Below, piece by piece: positions 20,392 through 29,495 of a DNA stretch of 64,000 bases; the stretch's first letter is position 1; each line of letters opens with the position of its first letter. Source of the DNA: Cyrtodaria siliqua (Eukaryota > Mollusca > Bivalvia > Adapedonta > Hiatellidae). The stretch lies in NCBI GenBank assembly GCA_037043455.1, contig JAWPHD010001824.1, positions 228,493 through 292,492 on the forward strand. Direction: 5' to 3'. A model generated the notes under the pieces. The model was not told where the DNA came from, did not search any database, and worked only from the letters and a program-made list of their open reading frames with translations. The position numbers and the translations under genes are program-made.

Positions 20392-21678
20392 CACAGGAAC
20401 TGGTCACTTTTAATTTTTGCCTTCTATTATTATAATTGTCTATAAAGGACTTTAATGGGAAATTTTGGAAAATGCTGGTGTTCTTTTTCAGAGGTCAAGC
20501 AGACGTTCGAAACAATCTCAGTTACATGCACACTATATACTAACATGTGCAGAAATAAATTTCCTATCCAACAATACCTTTCTTCCTACGATCCCTTGTA
20601 AATTCCTTGAGATATCCGAGTTCAAAGTCACCAAAGTGCAATTTCAAGCTACTCGTCGTTTGTCTATGTCCCCTATGTAAACAAATGAAATTTACCGAAA
20701 ATCAGATGTCCGTTAACTCCGTTAATTTCGGCGCAGTATTCCAGCTTCAAATCACAACCAATTCACTAAAGTAAAGAACCGATACGTAAATAAATCCATA
20801 TTTTATCAGTTTGCATAGTCCGTATCACGAGAAAGTCACACAACAACGAGTATTTCGCCACTTGTTATCGGCACTAGCAGACTTTACAAATGAAACCGCC
20901 ATTTTCAAATGAATTACGGGGCCGAATGACGTCATAATGCGAACCTAACAGCTATGGTAAAAAAAAAAACTTTTTAAAATTATTCTTGAATATATTATTA
21001 AATACGCTTGTGCTTATCCATAACACTATTATTGATTATAATAGTGTTATGGATAAGCACAAACGTATTTTCTAATATATTCAAGAATAATATTAAAAAG
21101 TAAAAATACTTACCATAGCTGTTAGATTCGCATCATGACGTCATTCGGCCCCGTAATTCATTTGAAAATGGCGGTTTCATTTGTAAAGTCTGCTAGTGTC
21201 GATAACAAGTGGCGAAATACTCGTTGTTGTGTGACTTTCTCGTGATACGGACTATGCAAACTGATAAAATATGGATTTATTTACGTATCGGTTCTTTACT
21301 TTAGTGAATTGGTTGTGATTTGAAGCTGGAATACTGCGCCGAAATTAACGGAATTAACGGACATCTGATTTTCGGTAAATTTCATTTGTTTACATAGGGG
21401 ACATAGACAAACGACGAGTAGCTTGAAATTGCACTTTGGTGACTTTGAACTCGGATATCTCAGGGAATTTACAAGGGATCGTAGGAAGAAAGGTATTGTT
21501 GGATAGGAAATTTATTTCTGCACATGTTAGTATATAGTGTGCATGTAACTGAGATTGTTTCGAACGTCTGCTTGACCTCTGAAAAAGAACACCAGCATTT
21601 TCCAAAATTTCCCATTAAAGTCCTTTATAGACAATTATAATAATAGAAGGCAAAAATTAAAAGTGACCAGTTCCTGTG
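20392..21678. mobile_element. Foldback transposon, 1287 bp, with 8-bp target-site duplication
   Basis: Two arms of 639 bp (20392-21030 and 21040-21678) are nearly perfect inverted copies around a 9-bp centre at 21031-21039. The ends read CACAGGAACTGGTCAC and its complement. GTCCATCG occurs directly outside both ends (20384-20391 and 21679-21686), the mark of a transposition event. An 8-bp duplication is usual for hAT elements; very long TIRs with 8-11-bp duplications also occur in Mutator-like foldbacks. The twin 71-codon frames at 20465 (+) and 21390 (-) are the same arm sequence and carry no known domain. Confidence 0.85.
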
Positions 21679-21686
21679 GTCCATCG

Positions 21687-22639
21687 TAAGCGGACATAAA
21701 TCCATCTATCCGAAGTTTATATATCGAAGTCAATTCTCCGAGCATGTTTAATAAGCAAAAGTAGGAGTAGGGCGGTTTCCCAGATTCCAATGAGACACCT
21801 ACCCTGACCCGAGATCCGCATTTTTAATTTTTTTTATGGGTGGGGTGGGTGATGGTGGTGGTGACGGGCCGGTGAGGGATAACCAAATAAATTGGACTGC
21901 AGCTTTGTTTTAGTATATTTTGATGTTAAATATGGCTGCATATGGTGATACTCGCCAATAAAAAATAAATAAAAAAACATTAGCGGGTGGCCAGTTGAGT
22001 TCCATAATTCCAGGTTGGAAGCTGAACAGCGGTCAGCCTTTTTAAATATAGGCTACAGACTACTTTTCAGACTTTAGTGTGGGCCACTTCACTGAATACT
22101 GAATACGCATCTGTAGACGTTCAATGACTTTACACTCGTTATATTTTTTGACCGACAGTGCCGAGTCGAACATTTTATCGTTTTAGCGTGTAATTTTTAT
22201 AAAGAAATACCATGATGTTCGTAACATGTAGTACACGCCATGTACTAGTCAAGCTTAAACAACATATTTTTAGTATCTCCTTGTATTTCATTAGAAAAGA
22301 ACACAAGTGTTACCATTTTTAAACGCATTTTTAACAATGACATCTCTTACGAGTTACTTCCCCTCGCTTCGGAATTTTAAATGGGTGAATCTCGAAATTT
22401 CTCGCGCAGTAAAGCATCTAAAAGTCGATACAGTTGAAGATGACGAAACTTAAACGGGAACTAACATTTTAATCATATAAACTTGTTACAATCTTCCAGA
22501 TTACGCGTTTAAACAAATAGAAAATGGCGGCTGTTTCCCTCTTTTTTGACGTTGACGGAAAATGACGTACTACTTTCCGTTGTCATGTGTTGCTATGATA
22601 AGTGGACGGCGGAGCTAAAAACCACTCTGCTTCCCACCT
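21687..22639. other. Unique sequence left of the tandem array
   Basis: No gene was recognised. A G-rich stretch lies near 21837-21870. The last 100 bp (22540-22590) contain ACGGAAAATGACGTACT, which loosely resembles, in inverted sense, the segment upstream of the transposase start in the array units. Confidence 0.45.
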
Positions 22640-22869
22640 GGACTTGGACCGGTAACCAGACAGGTCAAAAGTTGAAAATGGTCGTACTCGAAAGTAGTAC
22701 CATCAGAGGTGTTATTTGGGACTGTGTAATTGATTTAGTACATAAAAGAGGTAAGTATATTTACTGTTGTTGTTTTGAGGATAGATTTCCAAAGATATGG
22801 GTGCAAAAAGCAAAGGAATCGGTCATCAGAGTGCTGAGTGGTACTACTTTGTATGAGGTAAGATTTTAA
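22546..22869 (+). pseudogene. Chimeric small ORF across the array's left junction
   Basis: The C-terminal 75 codons are those of the unit's small ORF (starting WTGNQTGQKLK). The N-terminal part is encoded by unique flank and stays in frame by chance or by older relationship. It carries Lys at the position equal to residue 84, as in units 6-9. Confidence 0.4.
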
Positions 22870-23378
22870 ACAAAATGAGGTGCGGTTTGGCTGTTGTTGT
22901 CAAAAAAGGTCATCTACTTTCATTTTGAGTCAAATGCTGGTGCATAGAGCAGTTGTGGTCATTGTTGTTTTGCTATTTTTGTGTTTTGTCGTCACGTATA
23001 TACATTTTATTGGATATTTGAAGTGTCACGGAGCATTAGGGTAAGTGTTATTCTTTGTAGAGCTAACATTACGGTCTATGTGAAAATAATGGTGGTTCAA
23101 ATCCTTTATGAAGACACCGGTATGTATATAAATCTGCTCATCTGAATGAAATGACTCAATTCAGCACTCAAACAATATTTTTATCTTGAAAGGTAAGTGT
23201 CAATGCACAATTTGTGGACATTTCAAGTTCTTTATGTATTGAAAAGAGCATTTAATGCCACTCGGAGAACCTCGGAGAACCTCAGAATCTTGGATTTTAC
23301 CAAAAACAAGGTTTGTTGTTGATTTGTTTACATATGCAAATTAGAAATTAATACTCAGCCAGCTTCCAGAAGGTTGCA

Positions 23379-23762
23379 ATGGAGGTGCCTTATCAAGATT
23401 ACATTAGAAAAAATCTTCTGCGAAAAACTCAACTGTCTGAGAATGGTCATTGTCAGTTATGGACTGGTGGGGCAAGCAAGGCTGGTTATGGACAGTGCCA
23501 TTGGCTAGGACCCGATTGGAAGCGACAGAAAAGTTCATGTTTCGTACACAGGTTGGCCATGTGCTTGAAGTTGAAGACCATGGATCTTGGGCCCCGTGGC
23601 ATGTGTGTTAGTCATTTATGTCACAACAAGTTGTGTTTAACAGCAGAACATCTGTCGCTTGAGCCCCAGGCTATTAATAACCAGAGGGAAAGTTGCGTAT
23701 CAGACAGGACTTGCCGGGGACATGGTGGACTTCCAAACTGCCTTCTACTCTTCAAGATTTAG
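23379..23762 (+). CDS. His-Me finger (I-PpoI-like) endonuclease, unit 1
   Basis: This 127-residue protein is predicted to be a zinc-containing His-Me finger DNA endonuclease. HCQLWTGGASKAGYGQ (24-39) and VHRLA (56-60) match the N-terminal zinc-loop pattern of the homing-endonuclease family (Pfam zf-His_Me_endon). The core is SHLCHNKLC-x4-HL. Zinc ligands C81, C86 and H91, general base H79 and metal ligand N100 fall at exactly the spacings of I-PpoI C100, C105, H110, H98 and N119. A second cluster, C106, C112, H115 and C121, resembles the second I-PpoI zinc site with altered spacing. The start (GCAATGG) has a good context. It is shorter than I-PpoI (163 aa), and extra 5' exons are possible because several GTAAGT donors lie upstream. 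It ends 14 bp before the TTC tract and faces the transposase. The target site is unknown. Confidence 0.8.
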   Translation: MEVPYQDYIRKNLLRKTQLSENGHCQLWTGGASKAGYGQCHWLGPDWKRQKSSCFVHRLAMCLKLKTMDLGPRGMCVSHLCHNKLCLTAEHLSLEPQAINNQRESCVSDRTCRGHGGLPNCLLLFKI

Positions 23763-23776
23763 CTGGTATTAAATCA

Positions 23777-24066
23777 TTCTTCTTCTTCTTCTTCTTCTTC
23801 TTCTTCTTTTTCTTCTTCTTCTTCTTCTTCTTCTTCTTCCTTGCTTCTTCTTCTTCTTCTTCTTCTTCTTCTTCTTCTTCTTCTTCTTCTTCTTCTTCTT
23901 CTTCTTCTTGCTTCTTCTTATTGCTTCTTGCTTCTTTCTTCTTCTTGCTTCTTCTTCTTCTTGCTTCTTCTTCTTGATTCTTTCTTCTTCTTCTTCTTCT
24001 TCTTCTTCTTGCTTCTTCTTCTTCTTCTTCTTCTTCTTCTTCTTCTTCTTCTTCTTCTTCTTCTTC
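23777..24066 (+). repeat. TTC/GAA tract, unit 1 (290 bp)
   Basis: Nearly pure TTC on plus (GAA on minus), with scattered GCTTCTTC and a single TTATTGC interruption near 23918-23924. All long poly-Glu, poly-Lys, poly-Phe, poly-Ser or poly-Leu frames here are artefacts. Tracts of this kind can form triplex DNA. Confidence 0.95.
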
Positions 24067-24199
24067 AATTGATGGACTCAAAACATGCACATGAAATGCC
24101 ATTGAAATTGCATGTTAAAATAGACCTAATATAGATTTCCAGTATTCTTGATTATGTTTACAAAAAAATAGTTTAATCTAGTCACTGCGGCCATTGAAT

Positions 24200-24205
24200 A
24201 ATAAA
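24200..24205 (+). terminator. Candidate polyadenylation signal for the endonuclease transcript, unit 1
   Basis: AATAAA about 440 bp beyond the endonuclease stop, past the TTC tract. The same motif is at the equivalent place in the other units. Confidence 0.3.
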
Positions 24206-24415
24206 TACAAACTTGATACATATGTGAATTAAGAAAGCATAATTAAGGAAATATGTGCTTTGATCAGTTCACATCTTTATCTTGAAGTTTGTCTTTATTA
24301 TTCAACACCAACACTGACTTGTTAAACGTGTAAACATACTAAACTGGAAGTCCTATTTTAATTGCACTTTCATCTTGTGCCTGTAATATACAATTACGTT
24401 TGTTTGTGTTTTTAG

Positions 24416-24436
24416 TGTCTGTCTGTCTGTCTGTCT

Positions 24437-24469
<33 letters not shown>
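24416..24469 (+). repeat. Compound (CTGT)n(TAG)n microsatellite, with equivalents in every unit
   Basis: About 54 bp in units 1-5 (24416, 29284, 34128, 38960 and 43807 on). It is longer and interrupted by CTGTATGT in units 6-9 (48668-48751, 53564-53647, 58445-58527, 63317-63384). This splits the array into two subgroups. Confidence 0.9.
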
Positions 24470-24534
24470 CAGCATTTTGCTTGTTACTGGTATTTTAATG
24501 CAGAGAAATCAACAGAAAGTAAGTAAGTTTGAAT

Positions 24535-24545
24535 TTTATTTTATT
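24535..24545 (-). terminator. Polyadenylation signals for the transposase, unit 1
   Basis: Two overlapping AATAAA copies on minus lie about 85-90 bp beyond the transposase stop, a normal 3' UTR length for a transposon gene. Both are conserved in all units. Confidence 0.5.
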
Positions 24546-24627
24546 AATTTTCTTTCCCTGTCATTCGGTTTAATATGTACAACAACAACAGAAGCACTGT
24601 TCAATGTTCAAATTCAGTGTAAATGCC

Positions 24628-26598
24628 TCATGAAGGAATTTGGTACGTATGATCATTTAATGTTTTTACATAGTCAGACTGACGATTATTCTTCTGTTGT
24701 CGATACCATCTATGGCGAGATTCCATGTTTCCACGTCGGGTAAGTTTTCGTGTGTGGTACGTTGGGTTTTTAGCATTCTTTCGGTGGCATCGCATGTCTT
24801 CACTTATTTTATGCAGTGCCTGTTTTGGTGCAGCTGATAAATATATTCCCATGTTTGCTAACTTCATAAGTAGAGCATCACACTGTCCGTTATTGTGCCG
24901 TAATATTGCTGAAGAACAGCGACCTTCAAAATTTCTAGAGTAATTCACATTTTTTGGTACACTCTTTGATAATGAGGCATTGAATGATTCACATGATTGG
25001 GTGTTGTAGTTGTGTAATGTGTTTTCGAGCGCGTGTTCACCAAGTCTGATTTTCAAAACTTCCTCTAAAAGTAATTTATCACTTTCTGTCATTCTCAGCG
25101 TGGTAATCTTGTGTGGGCCCAAGAAAGCAGATCTCTCGAACCAGCACGTCTTTTGGCCGCCACTACAAACCAGAGAGTCCCGTCTACACTTACTACAGTC
25201 TCCATCATAGCAGAGGATTGTAGCTTTTACAGCTTTCTCTACGGTCTTAACCAGACACGGTAAGTTTCCACAGTGTTTAGTTATCGCACTTTTAAAGATG
25301 AGGCTACTTCTGGCCTTAACATCCAATGCAAACACCTTTTGCAGTTTTTTCGAGTCATCTCTGGTTCTGCAACCCACAAACATCTCCCGGCTAAAAGTGG
25401 CTTTCATGCACTTTCGGGCCTGTGTCCGTGACAAGTGGATGGGATCACACTGTTGTGTTATTTCCATATCAGGAAAAAGGACCTTGTACGCTTCCTGAAA
25501 CCCTTTTTGAGCTTTTGCGTCCTGATCGGTTGTTAGTATTGTCACTTTAATACCTTTCTCGCCAAGTCGTTTGGCTATCGACTTTTCCATCTCGTATTCG
25601 CTATGAGGTGCAACATCCGGAATTGTGGCCGTGCACCCAGAGTGTCCACCAGGGCAGTTTACATCCACACCTTGTGTCCGTAAATATGCTCCAGCATAGC
25701 ACAACTTATTTTCCACTTCGTAGTCCAGGATGAAGTGGTTTTCTGTCATTGACTCAGCAAACACACCGATTGCTTGGGATGCATTTTGGCCTGGCTTTGT
25801 TGCACTAACAATGGTTATGCTGTTGTACCGACCATCAAACGAACCATGGACCTCGCTACCATCGAGACCGTGCTCAACCAGAATATTTTGCAGTAATTTT
25901 TGCTTGTCCAGCATGTCCGCTTTGTTAATTTTTACTGTTTCTCTAGCCACCTTGTTAGCTGTCTTTTGCATCGCAGACTTGGCTGGAGGTGGAATGTTCA
26001 TTGCAGCTATTACTACACGGGCCCGGGTATTGCCCATCGGTGTATCTTGAAGCCCAATTTGAAGTGATACATTCGTTGTTGCAGCATTTGGTCCTGGTAG
26101 AGATGTGGGGATTTCTTCGAAAAACTTGTATTCCCCTGATATGAAGTCACAGTGTTTACATGTAAACGTGTATTTCCATGCTAGTCCCCATTTCTTGTTC
26201 GAATGAATTTCATACTCGGAATCTGAACATTGTGTAGTCTGGTGTTTCTTGTTGAGGTCATTTACTGCCTCCATCATTTTTCTGTTGCTGATAATACGGT
26301 TGCCATCAGTATCTCTTGAAAGCTCAATGTGTTTTTCCTTTTTTGCAGCAGCACTTGGGCGAAGAAATAGTGCATCCTGGTGACTGGTTGATACGAATGG
26401 TGATGTACACATCCCTGAATATAACTCAGCTCGTTTTATTTTTCTGTCAGGAGGCGGTGATGAAACCATCGACTGCTCGTACCGTAAACCCTTGTTGTAA
26501 GGTATGCAGTTCTTCTGAAACATTGCATGTTTCCTCTTTCTTTGGCCTTTAACCATTTTGGACTGAAGCAGTTGTGTTGCAACATGTACTATGACCAT
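24628..26598 (-). CDS. Mutator-like (MULE-type) transposase, unit 1
   Basis: This 656-residue protein is predicted to cut and paste its own element with an RNase-H-fold DDE core. A basic N-terminus (GQRKRKH, 18-24) suits nuclear import. CKHC (147-150) may be half of a zinc-binding DNA-contact module. Core motifs in order are HGSFDGRYNS (D255), LDYEV (292-296), the C/H-rich segment 300-322, TTDQDAKA (D358, D360), CDPIHLSRTQARK (384-396), a Cys cluster (C463, C468, C471, C478, C485) and YNTQSCESFNASLSKSVPK (E537). This order matches the animal Mutator-like transposase domain (Pfam Mutator-like family), with D255, D358 or D360, and E537 as the likely catalytic triad. One exon, fully open. The exact family assignment is by motif reading, without a search. 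Confidence 0.78.
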   Translation of the reverse strand: MVIVHVATQLLQSKMVKGQRKRKHAMFQKNCIPYNKGLRYEQSMVSSPPPDRKIKRAELYSGMCTSPFVSTSHQDALFLRPSAAAKKEKHIELSRDTDGNRIISNRKMMEAVNDLNKKHQTTQCSDSEYEIHSNKKWGLAWKYTFTCKHCDFISGEYKFFEEIPTSLPGPNAATTNVSLQIGLQDTPMGNTRARVVIAAMNIPPPAKSAMQKTANKVARETVKINKADMLDKQKLLQNILVEHGLDGSEVHGSFDGRYNSITIVSATKPGQNASQAIGVFAESMTENHFILDYEVENKLCYAGAYLRTQGVDVNCPGGHSGCTATIPDVAPHSEYEMEKSIAKRLGEKGIKVTILTTDQDAKAQKGFQEAYKVLFPDMEITQQCDPIHLSRTQARKCMKATFSREMFVGCRTRDDSKKLQKVFALDVKARSSLIFKSAITKHCGNLPCLVKTVEKAVKATILCYDGDCSKCRRDSLVCSGGQKTCWFERSAFLGPHKITTLRMTESDKLLLEEVLKIRLGEHALENTLHNYNTQSCESFNASLSKSVPKNVNYSRNFEGRCSSAILRHNNGQCDALLMKLANMGIYLSAAPKQALHKISEDMRCHRKNAKNPTYHTRKLTRRGNMESRHRWYRQQKNNRQSDYVKTLNDHTYQIPS

Positions 26599-27350
26599 AA
26601 CAACGTCATGTCATTTCCTGTATGACGTTAGGCAAATGACGCGACGTCGTTTCCCGTACTAACTATTTATAGAAGTAATGAATTCAATTTAAAAATTGTC
26701 TCTCGGTATTCTTTAAAGAGTGATTCATCGAATATTTTACGGAAAAATACAATTTTTTGTAGTATATTTTGTTTTACAAACAGCCATATTTTTTTCCTTA
26801 TCCTAACTCGCATGGTAAGTTAATATATTTTCAAAATGTGAATATTATTCACTTAATAGCTGCCAAATTTCAGTCATTTATCAAAACAAACAAAAATGTT
26901 ATAACCATTTTAGAAATGTTAGTCCAGTGCGGACATAGTGCTATTTGGCAAAAAAATTGAAAATATGACCAAAACTAGATTGTCTATAAAAAAAAAAATC
27001 TCGACTTATTTCAATATATTTTATGCTTGGTGTTAAGAGTATATCAGTACAAGTAAGGGCTAGTAACTTTTGACAATTTTTCAATTTTCTGGATTTCAGT
27101 AGAATTTTTCTCTTTCGGAAAATATTTAAAAAAAAGTATACTTCTGATATTGTTCATATATATTTTTTTTTTTTTCATTCAAGTCAAGCTCACATATTGA
27201 AACTGACTTTTTTCATGTAGCACTGATGATACATAGAAGATCCAATAATTTTTTTAAATTGTATCTAGCTTAACTTTGTTACATTTTCAATTTCAGTAGT
27301 GATGGTTACTAAAATCTAGGGGCTACTTTGGTTGAATTGACGCAGAGTCG
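26599..27350. other. AT-rich spacer between divergent genes (in all units)
   Basis: About 750 bp lie between the transposase start (minus) and the small ORF (plus), so promoters for both directions should be here. Next to the transposase ATG is a segment rich in TGACG words (GTATGACGTTAGGCAAATGACG). TATTTATAG at about 26664-26672 could serve as a TATA-like box. The rest holds poly-A/T runs. Confidence 0.45.
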
Positions 27351-27716
27351 ATGGGTGTATTGAAGTGTGAATGGCGGATACACTGTTGGAGTGACCGATT
27401 CCATATTTTGGATTCATCAGAGCTGAATGTTGGTGAGTACATATACCTACTTTCAATTCCAAAAATTGCAGGATTGGTTCCATATAGGACTTGGACCGGT
27501 AACCAGACAGGTCAAAAGTTGAAAATGGTCGTACTCGAAAGTAGTACCATCAGAGGTGTTATTTGGGACTGTGTAATTGATTTAGTACATAAAAGAGGTA
27601 GGTATATTTACTGTTGTTGTTTTGAGGATAGATTTCCAAAGATATGGGTGCAAAAAGCAAAGGAATCGGTCATCAGAGTGCTGAGTGGTACTACTTTGTA
27701 TGAGGTAAGATTTTAA
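27351..27716 (+). CDS. Small ORF of unknown function, unit 1/2 (121 aa)
   Basis: This 121-codon frame starts GCGATGG-like at the end of the spacer. It has no motif I recognise; notable points are CCC at 88-90 and several Trp. Consensus-like donors lie inside it (GTGAGT at 27433, GTAGGT at 27598) and at its end (GTAAGA at 27704), so it may be one or more 5' exons of the endonuclease gene and not a separate protein. Residue 84 is Arg in the copies at 27351-42260 and Lys in later copies. Confidence 0.4.
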   Translation: MGVLKCEWRIHCWSDRFHILDSSELNVGEYIYLLSIPKIAGLVPYRTWTGNQTGQKLKMVVLESSTIRGVIWDCVIDLVHKRGRYIYCCCFEDRFPKIWVQKAKESVIRVLSGTTLYEVRF

Positions 27717-28225
27717 ACAAAATGAGGTGCGGTTTGGCTGTTGTTGTCAAAAAAGGTCATCTACTTTCATTTTGAGTCAAATGCTGGTGCATAGAGCAGT
27801 TGTGGTCATTGTTGTTTTGCTATTTTTGTGTTTTGTCGTCACGTATATACATTTTATTGGATATTTGAAGTGTCACGGAGCATTAGGGTAAGTGTTATTC
27901 TTTGTAGAGCTAACATTACGGTCTATGTGAAAATAATGGTGGTTCAAATCCTTTATGAAGACACCGGTATGTATATAAATCTGCTCATCTGAATGAAATG
28001 ACTCAATTCAGCACTCAAACAATATTTTTATCTTGAAAGGTAAGTGTCAATGCACAATTTGTGGACATTTCAAGTTCTTTATGTATTGAAAACAGCATTT
28101 AATGCCACTCGGAGAACCTCGGAGAACCTCAGAATCTTGGATTTTACCAAAAACAAGGTTTGTTGTTGATTTGTTTACATATGCAAATTAGAAATTAATA
28201 CTCAGCCAGCTTCCAGAAGGTTGCA

Positions 28226-28609
28226 ATGGAGGTGCCTTATCAAGATTACATTAGAAAAAATCTTCTGCGAAAAACTCAACTGTCTGAGAATGGTCATTGT
28301 CAGTTATGGACTGGTGGGGCAAGCAAGGCTGGTTATGGACAGTGCCATTGGCTAGGACCCGATTGGAAGCGACAGAAAAGTTCATGTTTCGTACACAGGT
28401 TGGCCATGTGCTTGAAGTTGAAGACCATGGATCTTGGGCCCCGTGGCATGTGTGTTAGTCATTTATGTCACAACAAGTTGTGTTTAACAGCAGAACATCT
28501 GTCGCTTGAGCCCCAGGCTATTAATAACCAGAGGGAAAGTTGCGTATCAGACAGGACTTGCCGGGGACATGGTGGACTTCCAAACTGCCTTCTACTCTTC
28601 AAGATTTAG
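28226..28609 (+). CDS. His-Me finger endonuclease, unit 2
   Basis: 127 residues, identical in protein sequence to the unit 1 copy, with all proposed catalytic and zinc residues present. Confidence 0.8.
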   Translation: MEVPYQDYIRKNLLRKTQLSENGHCQLWTGGASKAGYGQCHWLGPDWKRQKSSCFVHRLAMCLKLKTMDLGPRGMCVSHLCHNKLCLTAEHLSLEPQAINNQRESCVSDRTCRGHGGLPNCLLLFKI

Positions 28610-28623
28610 CTGGTATTAAATCA

Positions 28624-28934
28624 TTCTTCTTCTTCTTCTTCTTCTTCTTCTTCTTCTTCTTCTTCTTCTTCTTCTTCTTCTTCCTTGCTTCTTCTTCTTC
28701 TTCTTCTTCTTCTTCTTCTTCTTCTTCTTCTTCTTCTTCTTCTTCTTCTTCTTCTTCTTGCTTCTTCTTATTGCTTCTTGCTTCTTTCTTCTTCTTGCTT
28801 CTTCTTCTTCTTGCTTCTTCTTCTTGATTCTTTCTTCTTCTTCTTCTTCTTCTTCTTCTTGCTTCTTCTTCTTCTTCTTCTTCTTCTTCTTCTTCTTCTT
28901 CTTCTTCTTCTTCTTCTTCTTCTTCTTCTTCTTC
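28624..28934 (+). repeat. TTC/GAA tract, unit 2 (311 bp)
   Basis: The longest tract in the array; single TTATTGC interruption. Confidence 0.95.
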
Positions 28935-29304
28935 AATTGATGGACTCAAAACATGCACATGAAATGCCATTGAAATTGCATGTTAAAATAGACCTAATAT
29001 AGATTTCCAGTATTCTTGATTATGTTTACAAAAAAAAAGTTTAATCTATTCACTGCGGCCATTGAATAATAAATACAAACTTGATACATATGTGAATTAA
29101 GAAAGCATAATTAAGGAAATATGTGCTTTGATCAGTTCACATCTTTATCTTGAAGTTTGTCTTTATTATTCAACACCAACACTGACTTGTTAAACGTGTA
29201 AACATACTAAACTGGAAGTCCTATTTTAATTGCACTTTCATCTTGTGCCTGTAATATACAATTACGTTTGTTTGTGTTTTTAGTGTCTGTCTGTCTGTCT
29301 GTCT

Positions 29305-29337
<33 letters not shown>

Positions 29338-29495
29338 CAGCATTTTGCTTGTTACTGGTATTTTAATGCAGAGAAATCAACAGAAAGTAAGTAAGTTTGA
29401 ATTTTATTTTATTAATTTTCTTTCCCTGTCATTCGGTTTAATATGTACAACAACAACAGAAGCACTGTTCAATGTTCAAATTCAGTGTAAATGCC

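Larger units (their letters stand above)
22640..27486 (+). repeat. Array unit 1 (leftmost, joined to unique flank)
   Basis: Similarity to the other units begins abruptly at GGACTTGGACC, inside the small plus-strand ORF. The preceding about 820 bp of the standard spacer and the start of that ORF are missing on this side. Private variants include ATTTGGC near 26941 where other units read ATTTTGC. Confidence 0.9.

Noticed and set aside
20465..21605. Two identical-looking 71-codon genes facing each other
   Set aside because: They are the same sequence in the two arms of the foldback element, with no domain.
23693..24134. Long frames of poly-Glu, poly-Lys, poly-Arg, poly-Leu, poly-Ser and poly-Phe on both strands, repeated in every unit
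   Set aside because: They are translations of the TTC/GAA microsatellite in all frames, vary with tract length and have no non-repeat core.
24477..24743. 88-codon plus-strand frame ending over the transposase C-terminus
   Set aside because: It lies mostly over the transposase 3' UTR and antisense coding end and shows no domain. Kept out as a chance frame.
24725..26552. Plus-strand frames of 60-106 codons opposite the transposase
   Set aside because: They are antisense shadows of a long coding frame, identical in every unit because the sense gene is, with no independent signal.
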